A DNA stretch of 64,000 nt from Flagellimonas chongwuensis (GCF_013376415.1 NZ_WYET01000003.1:186001-250000); one strand, 5' to 3'; shown: positions 7,541 through 16,892, counted from the stretch's first letter. A program made the numbers and translations. The notes: generated from the letters alone by a model not told the origin.

Positions 7541-9358
7541 TTATTTTAATTTAAATGTGATGGGAATGGAGAAAATAACATCGGCAGGTTTTCCATCCTG
7601 TCTGGCAGGTACCATTTTTGGCAATCTGGAAATGATTCTATGTGATTCTTGTTCTAAAATAGGACTTGGCCCCTTGGATTTGATATCCACGATATCTCCA
7701 TCCGCATTTATACCGAACATAATGGCCACTCTCCCCTGTATTCCTTGTTCTTGAGCCTCTTTCGGATAATTAAAGTGCTTACGGATATGGTTTTGGACAT
7801 TCTCCAAGAAGCAGGCCCTTTTGTCCGCAGCACTTTCACAGCCAGGAAAAATGGGTGCCTCATCGATGGCAGTGAATGGTACCCAACCATCTACGCGCTC
7901 ACCAAATTTTTGAATCTCTTTGTTCAATTCATCGTCATTATTACCTTGTAGCCTGAATGTTATTGGAATCGAAAAAGGAACCTTGACCGTCTTACCTTCG
8001 TGTTTGCCCGGTTGCATTTGTGGCAACTTGGATAAGATACGTTCGGTTTCTTTCTCTAGAAGTTCATGAGGTCCCCTCATATTGATATCGACCACATTCC
8101 CCTGCTCATCCATTATGAAAATAGTACTTACCCTGCCTTGAATACCTAAAGCTTGTGCTTCATCAGGATAATTAAAATGTTTACGGATGTGTGCTTGAAT
8201 TTTTTCTTGGAAACAATCCCTTTTATCTACGGCATTTTCACAGCCTGGAAAAACAGGCACTTCATCAATAACCGCAAAGGGAACTCCCACACCTCCAGAA
8301 GTTTGGACACCAGCTTTCACGGTCCATCCATCAACTTCTTTAGCAGACCTGTTCATACGATCAAGCATAGTTTGGGCCATTTTAGCAATTTGATTTCGTT
8401 CCTTCTCGCTAAGGGAATCCTTTTCCTCGATTTCATTATTCAACTCCACCAAACGCTCCTCTAGAGAAAGTTCAACATTGGAATCGGCTTCTGAACTCGA
8501 ATCTTTTTCGCAAGAAGAATAAACCAGCATTCCTAAAACAAGAGGCAAGAGCAATACATATTTTAACTGCCATACGGCCTTGGATTTGTTTTTTTGTAAC
8601 ATGACTATTCGTTTTTTGATTAGTGATTTATTAAAAAATTGATTGACAAAACTGATATTCTGTGTTTGGAATGCTTCGGACAATAGCATCTCGAAATGTG
8701 CGGCCTTGTTTTGTTTTACGGCCTTTTCATCTGCAATAAATTCATGAAGCTCGGCAAGTCTACTTTGGTAGATATACACTAACGGATTGAACCAGAAGAC
8801 GATTCGGGCCAGCTCAAAAAAGAGCAAATCCAAGGTGTGCCATTGTTTTACATGCACCAACTCGTGAGCCAAGATGTTGACTTCCTTGTCCTTTTTGATT
8901 TCCTCGCCCATAAAAATGTTTCGGAAAAAAGAAAAAGCAGAAGTACTCTTGGGAACGGTGACCTTGGTAAACTCTTTAAAATTCTCCACAACACTTTTAT
9001 TTCTAAGCCTTACAAGTTGAATTAACTTGTACGCAAACCAAATGGCAGCCAAAATGCTTCCAGCCCCCAAAACCAAATACGGCCATGGAATACGTTCCAG
9101 AAAATTTGTTTGTTCAGCACCGGGACCCAACACCACACCGTTCAATTGGGATAGAAATACTGTTGTGGTTTCTAATTCCTCTGGCATAATGGTCTGTAGG
9201 GCCTGAATCTTTACCCAAGGCAATATTAGGGACAGCGCAAACGTACCCAAGAGGTATACACGGTTCCATTGAAAAAAGGTCTCTTTCTTTAGAAAAAGGT
9301 CGTAAGTCAATAAAAAGACCAGCTGAAACGCCAAGGATTCCAAGATATAGGTAATCAT
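7541..9358 (-). CDS. BlaR1-type M56 metallopeptidase with two TonB C-terminal domains
   Basis: A 605-residue protein. Residues 1-120 hold membrane helices of the BlaR1/M56 type. The zinc protease motif is HELVH (in NILAHELVHVKQWHTLD), with the downstream ELHEFIADE supplying the third ligand. One more helix lies near residue 270 before a periplasmic part. That part contains two similar TonB C-terminal domains (about residues 365-470 and 490-605), each opening with an AIDE(A/V)P(I/V)FPGCE segment. M56 proteins sense a signal and cleave the cognate BlaI repressor; here the usual penicillin-binding sensor is replaced by the TonB-like pair. The gene overlaps blaI by ATGA. Confidence 0.88.
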   Translation of the reverse strand: MITYILESLAFQLVFLLTYDLFLKKETFFQWNRVYLLGTFALSLILPWVKIQALQTIMPEELETTTVFLSQLNGVVLGPGAEQTNFLERIPWPYLVLGAGSILAAIWFAYKLIQLVRLRNKSVVENFKEFTKVTVPKSTSAFSFFRNIFMGEEIKKDKEVNILAHELVHVKQWHTLDLLFFELARIVFWFNPLVYIYQSRLAELHEFIADEKAVKQNKAAHFEMLLSEAFQTQNISFVNQFFNKSLIKKRIVMLQKNKSKAVWQLKYVLLLPLVLGMLVYSSCEKDSSSEADSNVELSLEERLVELNNEIEEKDSLSEKERNQIAKMAQTMLDRMNRSAKEVDGWTVKAGVQTSGGVGVPFAVIDEVPVFPGCENAVDKRDCFQEKIQAHIRKHFNYPDEAQALGIQGRVSTIFIMDEQGNVVDINMRGPHELLEKETERILSKLPQMQPGKHEGKTVKVPFSIPITFRLQGNNDDELNKEIQKFGERVDGWVPFTAIDEAPIFPGCESAADKRACFLENVQNHIRKHFNYPKEAQEQGIQGRVAIMFGINADGDIVDIKSKGPSPILEQESHRIISRLPKMVPARQDGKPADVIFSIPITFKLK

Positions 9359-9717
9359 TTCTCGTTGTCTTTAATGTTCTTCATAATGTCTTCGAGTTCC
9401 TTCAAGCTGATATCGTTCTTCTTCATAAAAAAGGATACCATACTCGTAAATGACCCTTGGAAATACCCATCCATCAGGGTATTCAAACGTTGATTGCTGT
9501 ACTCTTCCTTTTTCATCAAAGGAAAGTACACATGTCCCTTCCCTACCTTCTCATGGGACACGAATCCTTTGTCCTCTAAAATTCTAATAATGGTTGACAC
9601 GGTATTATATGCCGGTTTGGGTTCTGGGAGTTCGTCCAAAATTGCGGCTACATTTCCTTTTTCAATTTTCCAAAGGAGCTGCATTACCTCTTCTTCTGCC
9701 TTGGTGAGTTGTTTCAT
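9355..9717 (-). CDS. BlaI/MecI/CopY-family transcriptional repressor
   Basis: A 120-residue winged-helix repressor beginning MKQLTKAEEEVMQLLW, with the recognition-helix region KPAYNTVSTIIRILEDKGFV typical of BlaI/MecI. The ATG at 9717 is chosen over a TTG six bases upstream. The protein probably binds the three palindromes directly upstream and is inactivated by the co-transcribed M56 protease, the standard BlaR1/BlaI logic. The target genes here are the M56/TPR unit rather than a beta-lactamase. Confidence 0.9.
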   Translation of the reverse strand: MKQLTKAEEEVMQLLWKIEKGNVAAILDELPEPKPAYNTVSTIIRILEDKGFVSHEKVGKGHVYFPLMKKEEYSNQRLNTLMDGYFQGSFTSMVSFFMKKNDISLKELEDIMKNIKDNEK

Positions 9718-9721
9718 TTTC

Positions 9722-9788
9722 AACTAATTTTTTAGTTCAATACAAAACAAATATAACTAAATATTTAGTTTAAACTAATTTTTTAGTT
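9722..9788. promoter_or_regulatory. Three BlaI operator palindromes with embedded promoter
   Basis: Three 16-base copies are visible: AACTAATTTTTTAGTT at 9722-9737, the perfect palindrome AACTAAATATTTAGTT at 9755-9770, and AACTAATTTTTTAGTT again at 9773-9788. The minus-strand -7 box TATATTTG (9748-9755) touches the middle site, and the first site lies four bases upstream of the repressor ATG. This arrangement fits autorepression. The third site is also close to the divergent DUF456 promoter. Confidence 0.8.
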
Positions 9789-9800
9789 CAAAAAATAGAT

Positions 9801-9830
9801 TTTGTTTGTAACAATAGTCCGCTACATTTG
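9801..9830 (+). promoter_or_regulatory. Bacteroidota-type promoter for DUF456 gene
   Basis: TTTG at 9801-9804 is followed after 18 bases by TACATTTG at 9823-9830, matching the TTTG / TAnnTTTG consensus. The DUF456 ATG follows 20 bases later. Confidence 0.6.
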
Positions 9831-9850
9831 TCTAACAGTAAAACACTTCC

Positions 9851-10363
9851 ATGGATATTGCATTGCTCATTTTGGGGTTTCTTCTGATGCTGGTCGGTAT
9901 ACTGGGCAGTTTTTTGCCCGTTTTACCCGGGCCGCCCATTAGTTGGGTCGGACTACTTTTGCTCTACTTGACCAAGGCGGTACCAGATAATTGGTGGATT
10001 GTTGGAATCACGTTTGTACTCGCAATTACCATAACCATTCTGGATTATATAATACCAGCCATGGGCACCAAACAGTTCGGTGGCACCAAAGGAGGCATGT
10101 GGGGTACTATGATAGGGCTTTTAGTGGCCATCTTTGTACCTATTTTTGGTCCGTTCGGCATCATCATATGGCCATTTATTGGTGCATTGGTGGGAGAATT
10201 ATTGAACAAGGCCAATAAAAAAACCGCCCTTAAGGCGGCTTTTGGTTCGTTTTTAGGTTTTTTGACGGGCACTTTTATGAAGTTTGTGCTTACGGTTGCT
10301 TATGCCGTTTTTTACGTTTACATAGCCATCAAATACGCGGGAGAACTTTTCACGTTTAGTTAG
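9851..10363 (+). CDS. DUF456 domain-containing membrane protein
   Basis: A 170-residue integral membrane protein with the DUF456 opening: a hydrophobic helix followed by GSFLPVLPGPPISWVG, then glycine- and hydrophobic-rich helices and a GALVGELL turn. Function is unknown. It is transcribed divergently from the BlaI repressor and converges with the nitroreductase gene with a four-base overlap of the stop regions. Confidence 0.88.
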   Translation: MDIALLILGFLLMLVGILGSFLPVLPGPPISWVGLLLLYLTKAVPDNWWIVGITFVLAITITILDYIIPAMGTKQFGGTKGGMWGTMIGLLVAIFVPIFGPFGIIIWPFIGALVGELLNKANKKTALKAAFGSFLGFLTGTFMKFVLTVAYAVFYVYIAIKYAGELFTFS

Positions 10364-10914
10364 TCAAACCACTCCACTTTATCGGCAATCGGGGTTCTTG
10401 CGGATGGTATTACATCACCCTCGAAATATCCTATGTAGAAGAAGCCCAAACATTTTTCTCCCTCATTCAAATCAAAGAATTCGTCCATAAACTTGATGAG
10501 ACCGGGTGAAGACCAGTAACTTCCTATGCCAAGTTCGGTGCAGCACAACCACATATTTTGTACCGCCATGGCCGTAGATGCGATTTCCTCCCACTCGGGC
10601 AAACTCTCTTTTGGGTCTCGTTGCATACAAATGGCAATTACAGCTCCCGAGCTGGACGGATTGAACTGTAATTTTTTAATGGTCATCTGTTTTGGGTTCG
10701 GGTCCACTTCTTCATATTTGTTCGAGAGGAAAATACCCAATTCCTGTTTCTTCTCGCCAGTGAGGACTTTAAAGCGCCAAGGTTCTGTTTTCTTGTGCGT
10801 AGGAGCCCAATTGGCTGCTTCCAAAATCTTTTCCAAGGTTTCCTTGGCGATGGGCTTGTCTATATACTGCTGAGGAAAAATACTTCTTCGCTCCTTGATC
10901 AAATCAAATATCAT
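10360..10914 (-). CDS. Nitroreductase family protein (FMN-dependent)
   Basis: A 184-residue single-domain nitroreductase. The N-terminal RRSIFPQQYIDKPI and ANWAPTHKKTEPWRF segments form the FMN phosphate and isoalloxazine binding region. The C-terminal LGFFYIGYFEGD matches the YdjA-like short nitroreductase group. It probably uses NAD(P)H and FMN; the natural substrate is unknown. It is monocistronic, with its own ATG at 10914. Confidence 0.88.
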   Translation of the reverse strand: MIFDLIKERRSIFPQQYIDKPIAKETLEKILEAANWAPTHKKTEPWRFKVLTGEKKQELGIFLSNKYEEVDPNPKQMTIKKLQFNPSSSGAVIAICMQRDPKESLPEWEEIASTAMAVQNMWLCCTELGIGSYWSSPGLIKFMDEFFDLNEGEKCLGFFYIGYFEGDVIPSARTPIADKVEWFD

Positions 10915-10961
10915 ACTACTTATTTATGTTGAATCCAAAGTTACACTCCAAAAGGTTCACA

Positions 10962-11849
10962 TCATAATTTCATGAGCAAGTCCATACATTTTTGAAGCGC
11001 GGGGTTTCTATTATCCGTCTTCCATACCATGCTTAGCACCGCCCGTTGTTTAATACTTTTCATTTCGATGAACTTGACCTTCATCTGGAACCCATATTGA
11101 AGCGTCGTTGGTACAATGGCAATGCCCAATCTGTTCTCCACCAATTTGAAAATGGTCTGTGCATGCACCGATTTGTGCGACACATTGGGAACAAATCCAC
11201 TGTCCTCACAAATACTGAGCACCGTATCGTAGTACATCGGGCTGTAATCCTGGGAAAAGAGGATAAAATCTTCATTCGCCACTTGATCGATGTTCTTAAA
11301 ATCGGCTTCATCCAAAGGATGTCCTACTGGCAGTACCAAAGAAAAAGTGTCCTCAAAAACCGGTTTCACATCCAATCCTTTCGGTACCCGTGACAGTCGC
11401 ACAAAGCCCAAGTCCAAACGGTCCGCCAATATCGCACTGATTTGGGCACGGTTGGAAAGTTCCTCCAAAGTGGTATGGACTGTTGGGTATTTTTCCTTCA
11501 ATCCCAGCAATAAATTGGGCACCACATTTTGCATGGCCGAACCCAAAAAACCGATTCGCACCTCCCCCAATTGCCCTTCTCCTATAAGTTTTATCTGTTT
11601 TTTGGTCTGCTCCAGATGATTTAAGATAAACTCGACCTCCTTTTTTAAAAACTCCCCCGCAGGAGTCAGGCTAACCTTTTTCTTGTCCCGAACAAACAAT
11701 TGAGTATCCAAAATCTCCTCCATTTGTTTGATTTGGGTACTCAAGCCGGGTTGGGAAATAAACAATTTTTCAGCCGCCTTTCTATAATGGAGTTCTTCGG
11801 CCACGGCCAAAAAATAGATGAAATGTCGAAGTTCTATTTGATAATTCAT
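10962..11849 (-). CDS. LysR-family transcriptional regulator
   Basis: A 295-residue LysR regulator: N-terminal HTH (ELRHFIYFLAVAEELHYRKAAEKLFISQPGLSTQIKQME) written here as ELRHFIYFLAVAEELHYR plus AAEKLFISQPGLSTQIKQ, then a two-lobed effector domain. It is divergent from hutH, so it is the obvious candidate regulator of histidine use, but the family is broad and the ligand cannot be read from sequence. An inverted repeat overlapping its own start suggests autoregulation. Confidence 0.88.
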   Translation of the reverse strand: MNYQIELRHFIYFLAVAEELHYRKAAEKLFISQPGLSTQIKQMEEILDTQLFVRDKKKVSLTPAGEFLKKEVEFILNHLEQTKKQIKLIGEGQLGEVRIGFLGSAMQNVVPNLLLGLKEKYPTVHTTLEELSNRAQISAILADRLDLGFVRLSRVPKGLDVKPVFEDTFSLVLPVGHPLDEADFKNIDQVANEDFILFSQDYSPMYYDTVLSICEDSGFVPNVSHKSVHAQTIFKLVENRLGIAIVPTTLQYGFQMKVKFIEMKSIKQRAVLSMVWKTDNRNPALQKCMDLLMKL

Positions 11850-11877
11850 ACTTATTGATTGTTACAAAAATAAGTAT
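11848..11877. promoter_or_regulatory. Candidate LysR binding site
   Basis: ATACTTATT (11848-11856) and AATAAGTAT (11869-11877) form a nine-base inverted repeat with a 12-base spacer, containing a T-N11-A type core. It overlaps the lysR start codon and lies in the divergent lysR-hutH promoter region. Confidence 0.6.
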
Positions 11878-11900
11878 TGGTAATTATTAAACCTAATTGA

Positions 11901-11908
11901 TACTTTTG
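11901..11908 (+). promoter_or_regulatory. Candidate -7 box upstream of hutH
   Basis: TACTTTTG matches the Bacteroidota -7 consensus TAnnTTTG on the strand of the hut operon. If used, the leader is about 150 bases and includes the paired dispersed repeats at 11941-12016. Confidence 0.4.
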
Positions 11909-11940
11909 AATAACCGTGATTAATCATCTAAACAAAAAGC

Positions 11941-12016
11941 TGTCAGGTCGAGCGCAGTCGAGACCTTATTTTTAAACTTTGAGTCGCTTAACTTCTCGAC
12001 TGCGCTCGAAGTGACA
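11941..12016. repeat. Paired inverted dispersed repeats (BIME-like unit)
   Basis: Two copies of the TCGAGCGCAGTCGAGA repeat face each other: one at 11941-11966 opening TGTCAGG, the reverse-oriented one at about 11992-12016 closing GTGACA. The 76-base unit therefore has near-complementary ends TGTCA/TGACA and could fold as a long hairpin. It lies in the hutH leader between divergent genes, where a terminator would be unexpected. Confidence 0.75.
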
Positions 12017-12067
12017 GCCAAACACCATTGATTTCAATTAATCCTTGGGTAATTTAATTTCAACAAC

Positions 12068-13645
12068 ATGGCGATAGACCGAACATTTCAATTTGGTGAA
12101 GACCATTTAACCGCAAGCATAGCTTTGGGTATGGCCCATGGTTCCATAAAAGGTATTCTTACCGATGAATGCCTGCAACATGTAAATGCCAGTCATCAAC
12201 GTGTACAGCGTATCGTTGAAAAAGGCGATACCGTGTACGGCATTAATACAGGTTTTGGCCCGTTGTGCAGCACTAGAATATCCAAGGAAGACACCAAAAT
12301 CCTTCAATCCAATATATTAAAAAGTCATAGTGTGGGAGTGGGCGACCCTATTTCCACGGAATTGGCAAAAATCATGTTGATTCTAAAAATCCATGCCTTA
12401 GCAAAAGGGTTTTCGGGGATTGCCGAAACCACCTTGCAACGCATGCTTTGGCATTTGGAAAACGATGCCATTCCCGTGGTTCCCTCTCAAGGTTCGGTAG
12501 GGGCTTCTGGCGATTTGGCCCCACTTTCACATCTGTTTTTACCATTGATAGGTTTGGGAAAAGTAGCATACAACGGAAAGATCATCCCAACCGAGGAATT
12601 ATTCCAAAAAACGGGATTACAACCTTTGGAACTGGGACCAAAAGAAGGACTTGCCTTAATCAATGGCACCCAATTTATCGCTGCACATGGAGTGATGGTG
12701 GTTCATAAACTGCAATATTGTTTACGGCATGCGGACATTATCGGCGCTATGATGTTGGAAGGACTTCAAGGTTCCATGAAACCCTTTTTTGAGGAGCTCC
12801 ATCAACTCCGTCCTTTTAAAGGAAACCAACACGTAGCGGGCAGAATCCGTACCCTGCTTCAAGGTTCTGAAATTCTAGAAGACCATATCGATTGTGAACG
12901 GGTGCAGGACCCCTACTCCCTGCGTTGTATGCCTCAGGTACATGGAGCTTCTCGCAATGCTTGGTTACACTTGAAAGAATTATTGGAAATCGAGCTCAAC
13001 TCGGTGACAGACAATCCTGTCATCATAAATGATGAATTGACCATCAGCGGTGGAAATTTCCACGGACAGCCCTTGGCCATGGCATTGGATTATGCTGCTT
13101 TAGCCGCTTCGGAAATTGGAAACATCTCCGACCGACGCATCTATCTGGCGCTGGAAGGCAACAGCCCCGGTGTCCCCAAATTATTGATGAACGACACGGG
13201 CATCAATTCGGGTTATATGATCTTGCAATATACCTCTGCGGCATTGGCCAGCGAAAACAAGAGCCTTTGTTTTCCCGCTAGTGCGGACAGCATTCCCACC
13301 TCGTTGGGACAGGAAGACCATGTGAGCATGGGGTCCATCAGCGGTAGAAAAGCGCTCAACATTATTGAAAATGTAGAGAAAATCCTCGCTATTGAACTAT
13401 TGACCTCAGCCCAGGCATTCGAATACAGGAAACCTTTAAAATCGGGTGTTCTATTGGATGAAATCCATACATTCTTGAGAACCAAGGTTGCCTTTGCCGA
13501 GAACGACCGTGTTTTTGCGGACGATATTGAAAAAGGAATCGAAATCATTCAAAACAGGGAAATCATTGATTTGGTAGACCGTGTGATGGACGAAAAACAA
13601 CTGAAGTGGAACGCACCACATCTTGATGAATTTGAAACATACTAA
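12068..13645 (+). CDS. hutH: Histidine ammonia-lyase
   Basis: A 525-residue aromatic amino acid lyase converting L-histidine to urocanate and ammonia, the first step of histidine degradation. The Ala-Ser-Gly triad that cyclises into the MIO electrophile is present in GSVGASGDLAPLSH (about residues 139-152). Further family signatures are YGINTGFG near residue 58 and ERVQDPYSLRCMPQVHG. Length and motifs are normal. It is first in the hutH-I-U-G operon; hutI starts two bases after its stop. Confidence 0.95.
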   Translation: MAIDRTFQFGEDHLTASIALGMAHGSIKGILTDECLQHVNASHQRVQRIVEKGDTVYGINTGFGPLCSTRISKEDTKILQSNILKSHSVGVGDPISTELAKIMLILKIHALAKGFSGIAETTLQRMLWHLENDAIPVVPSQGSVGASGDLAPLSHLFLPLIGLGKVAYNGKIIPTEELFQKTGLQPLELGPKEGLALINGTQFIAAHGVMVVHKLQYCLRHADIIGAMMLEGLQGSMKPFFEELHQLRPFKGNQHVAGRIRTLLQGSEILEDHIDCERVQDPYSLRCMPQVHGASRNAWLHLKELLEIELNSVTDNPVIINDELTISGGNFHGQPLAMALDYAALAASEIGNISDRRIYLALEGNSPGVPKLLMNDTGINSGYMILQYTSAALASENKSLCFPASADSIPTSLGQEDHVSMGSISGRKALNIIENVEKILAIELLTSAQAFEYRKPLKSGVLLDEIHTFLRTKVAFAENDRVFADDIEKGIEIIQNREIIDLVDRVMDEKQLKWNAPHLDEFETY

Positions 13646-13646
13646 A

Positions 13647-14873
13647 ATGAACAGACCACTTTTAATAGGACCTTTTACCCAATTGATACCCATGACGAAC
13701 CTCCCCTTAAAAGGAGCACTGAAAGATGAACAATTGACCATCATCGAAAACGGGGGCATTTTGGTTTCCGAAGGAAAAATTCTCAAAGTCGGTGTTTTTG
13801 ATGATTTAAAATCCGAAGATGTCGATGTGCACAATATCGAAGGCCAACATGTTTGCCTGCCCGGATTTATAGACTCGCACACCCATATATGTTTTGGCGG
13901 AACGCGTGCCCGTGACTACGCTTATCGAAATGCCGGAAAAACCTATTTGGAGATTGCAAAAGCAGGTGGCGGTATTTGGGATACCGTGACCCAGACCCGA
14001 AAGGCATCACAACAAGAATTGGTTGAAGGTATTGTTTCCAGAAGCCAAAAACATCTCAAAAATGGGGTCACTACTATCGAAGTGAAAAGCGGTTATGGCC
14101 TTTCTGTGGATGAAGAACTTAAAATGCTTCGCGCCATCAAACAGGCCAACGAAACCTCAAACGCAACCTTGGTCCCGACCTGTTTGGCAGCCCACATGAA
14201 GCCGAAAGATTGGGATCAGGACAAGAATTATTTGGACGTCATCATAAATGAATTGTTCCCGATCATCAAAACCGAAAACTTGGCCAAGCGCGTGGATGCT
14301 TTTGTGGAAGAAAGTGCTTTTTCACCGGAGGAAATCAAACCGTATTTTCAAAAAGCAAAGGAAATGGGATTCGATATTACCGTACATGCCGACCAATTTA
14401 CCACGGGAGGCAGCCAAGTAGCCGTAGATTTTGACGCGGTGAGTGCCGACCATTTGGAAGCCAGTACCGAAAAAGAAATCCAACTGTTGGCCAAAAGCAA
14501 CACCATTGCAACGGCGTTGCCCGGGGCATCCATCGGTTTGGGTTGTGCCTACACCCCTGCCCGTAAAATTTTGGATGCAGGCGGTGCTTTGTCCATTGCC
14601 AGCGACCACAATCCAGGGTCTGCGCCCATGGGCGACCTGTTGACCCAGGCCAGTATTTTGGGAACTTTTGAAAAACTCTCCAACACCGAAGTACTTTCAG
14701 GAATTACGTTTAGAGCCGCTGCCGCTTTGCGTTTGGCAGACCGGGGAAAACTGGAATCAGGGTCACAGGCAGATTTTGTGGTTTTTCCAACAGATAATTA
14801 TCAGGAGATTACCTATCACCAAGGGCAATTAAAGCCAAGCCAAGTTTGGAAAAAAGGAACGCCCATCCACTAA
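13647..14873 (+). CDS. hutI: Imidazolonepropionase
   Basis: A 408-residue amidohydrolase-superfamily enzyme that opens the imidazolone ring to N-formimino-L-glutamate. Metal-binding motifs are visible: DSHTHICFGGTRA, the HADQF histidine and SDHNPGSAP. The ATG at 13647 is taken as the start because it directly follows the hutH stop; upstream in-frame starts overlap hutH. It is third in pathway order but second in the operon. Confidence 0.94.
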   Translation: MNRPLLIGPFTQLIPMTNLPLKGALKDEQLTIIENGGILVSEGKILKVGVFDDLKSEDVDVHNIEGQHVCLPGFIDSHTHICFGGTRARDYAYRNAGKTYLEIAKAGGGIWDTVTQTRKASQQELVEGIVSRSQKHLKNGVTTIEVKSGYGLSVDEELKMLRAIKQANETSNATLVPTCLAAHMKPKDWDQDKNYLDVIINELFPIIKTENLAKRVDAFVEESAFSPEEIKPYFQKAKEMGFDITVHADQFTTGGSQVAVDFDAVSADHLEASTEKEIQLLAKSNTIATALPGASIGLGCAYTPARKILDAGGALSIASDHNPGSAPMGDLLTQASILGTFEKLSNTEVLSGITFRAAAALRLADRGKLESGSQADFVVFPTDNYQEITYHQGQLKPSQVWKKGTPIH

Positions 14874-14884
14874 TACATTGCATC

Positions 14885-16888
14885 ATGACCGAATTTCAGC
14901 AACAAATAGTACAAGGCATACCCGATCAGCTTCCCACAAAAAAAGCCTATCCCAAAAATGGGAATCCAGCTCCAAAGCGTAAAGACATTCTTTCCAAAGA
15001 GGAGAAAAAACTGGCCGTACAAAATGCGCTTCGTTATTTTCCCGAAGCTTGGCACAAAGAACTTGCTCCTGAATTTACGAAGGAACTCAAAACCTATGGC
15101 CGCATTTATATGCATCGGTTTAAGCCCGATTATGAAATGTATGCCCGACCTATTTCGGAATATCCTGCTAAAACGCATCAGGCAGCAGCCATCATGCTGA
15201 TGATTCAGAACAATTTGGATCCTGCCGTGGCACAACACCCCGAAGAATTGATTACCTACGGAGGCAATGGGGCGGTTTTCCAAAACTGGGCACAGTACCT
15301 GCTCACGATGGAATATTTGGCAGAAATGACAGAGGAACAGACCTTGAACATGCATTCTGGGCATCCAATGGGTCTTTTCCCATCATCCAAAGAAGCACCA
15401 AGAGTAGTGATTACCAACGGGATGATGATTCCCAACTACTCCAAACCCGACGATTGGGAACGTTTCAATGCCCTTGGCGTTACCCAATACGGACAAATGA
15501 CCGCAGGTTCCTACATGTACATTGGACCACAGGGCATTGTGCACGGAACCGCCATTACGGTCATGAATGCGTTCCGAAAAGTGTTGGAGAAAAACGAATC
15601 CCCCGAAGGCAAGATTTTCTTGACAGCTGGACTCGGCGGCATGAGCGGTGCCCAACCCAAGGCTGGGAATATTGCAGGAGGCATTACTATTTGTGCGGAA
15701 GTCAACCCCGAAGCTGCCAAAAAACGCCACGACCAAGGTTGGGTGGATGAACTTTTGGTGGATTTGGACCTGTTGGTCGTTCGTACGAAAGAAGCCATTG
15801 AAAACAAAGAAGTGGTTTCCTTGGCGTACATCGGCAATGTGGTGGATGTTTGGGAACGTTTTTACGAAGAGGATATTTTTATCCATTTAGGTTCCGACCA
15901 AACCTCGTTACACAATCCTTGGGCGGGCGGTTATTATCCCGTTGGACTTTCTTTTGAAGAATCCAACGCTTTGATGGTGGAAAATCCAGATACATTCAAG
16001 GAAAAAGTACAGGAATCATTGCGAAGACAAATCAATGCCATCAACAAACACACCGCAAAGGGTACCTATTTTTTTGATTATGGCAATGCCTTTTTATTAG
16101 AAGTTTCTCGAGCGGGCGGCGATGTGATGGCTGAAAATAATATCGATTTCAGGTACCCCTCCTACGTACAGGATATTTTGGGACCCATGTGCTTTGACTA
16201 CGGATTTGGACCCTTCCGATGGGTCTGTACATCTGGTGACCCAAAGGACCTTCAAAAAACGGATGCCATAGCCCTTGAAGTCATGAAAAAGATAAAATCC
16301 GAAGCTCCCGAAGAAATCCAACAGCAGATGCAGGACAACATCAAATGGATTTCGGAAGCGGAACAGAACAAATTGGTGGTGGGCTCACAAGCTCGAATCC
16401 TTTATGCCGATGCCGAGGGACGCAGTAAAATTGCGGATGCCTTCAACACAGCTATTGCCAAGGGGGAAATCAGTGCTCCCGTGGTGTTGGGACGCGACCA
16501 TCACGACGTAAGCGGAACGGATTCGCCTTTTAGAGAAACCAGCAATATTTACGATGGTAGCAAGTTCACCGCCGATATGGCCATTCAAAATGTGATTGGC
16601 GATAGTTTTAGAGGTGCGACTTGGGTCTCCATCCACAACGGTGGCGGCGTTGGCTGGGGCGAAGTTATCAATGGTGGGTTTGGTATGGTGCTCGACGGTT
16701 CCGAAGAAGCTTCTAACCGTTTGAAGAAAATGTTGTTTTTTGATGTGAACAATGGTATTTCCCGCAGAAGCTGGGCGAGGAATAAAGAAGCGCGCTTTGC
16801 CATTGAACGAGAAATGGAACGCTCCCCTGATTTAAAGGTAACTTTGCCGTATCTTGTAGATTCCGATATTTTGGACCATCTTTTTTAA
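14885..16888 (+). CDS. hutU: Urocanate hydratase (long form)
   Basis: A 667-residue urocanate hydratase from the ATG at 14885, converting urocanate to 4-imidazolone-5-propionate with NAD as a tightly bound electrophile. Core motifs include TYGGNGAVFQNWAQY, the GGMSGAQP nucleotide-binding turn and GPFRWVCTSGDP. It is about 110 residues longer than the common ~555-residue HutU. The extra length lies in an N-terminal extension and internal segments, the long subtype seen in Bacteroidota. Confidence 0.94.
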   Translation: MTEFQQQIVQGIPDQLPTKKAYPKNGNPAPKRKDILSKEEKKLAVQNALRYFPEAWHKELAPEFTKELKTYGRIYMHRFKPDYEMYARPISEYPAKTHQAAAIMLMIQNNLDPAVAQHPEELITYGGNGAVFQNWAQYLLTMEYLAEMTEEQTLNMHSGHPMGLFPSSKEAPRVVITNGMMIPNYSKPDDWERFNALGVTQYGQMTAGSYMYIGPQGIVHGTAITVMNAFRKVLEKNESPEGKIFLTAGLGGMSGAQPKAGNIAGGITICAEVNPEAAKKRHDQGWVDELLVDLDLLVVRTKEAIENKEVVSLAYIGNVVDVWERFYEEDIFIHLGSDQTSLHNPWAGGYYPVGLSFEESNALMVENPDTFKEKVQESLRRQINAINKHTAKGTYFFDYGNAFLLEVSRAGGDVMAENNIDFRYPSYVQDILGPMCFDYGFGPFRWVCTSGDPKDLQKTDAIALEVMKKIKSEAPEEIQQQMQDNIKWISEAEQNKLVVGSQARILYADAEGRSKIADAFNTAIAKGEISAPVVLGRDHHDVSGTDSPFRETSNIYDGSKFTADMAIQNVIGDSFRGATWVSIHNGGGVGWGEVINGGFGMVLDGSEEASNRLKKMLFFDVNNGISRRSWARNKEARFAIEREMERSPDLKVTLPYLVDSDILDHLF

Positions 16889-16892
16889 TGTG

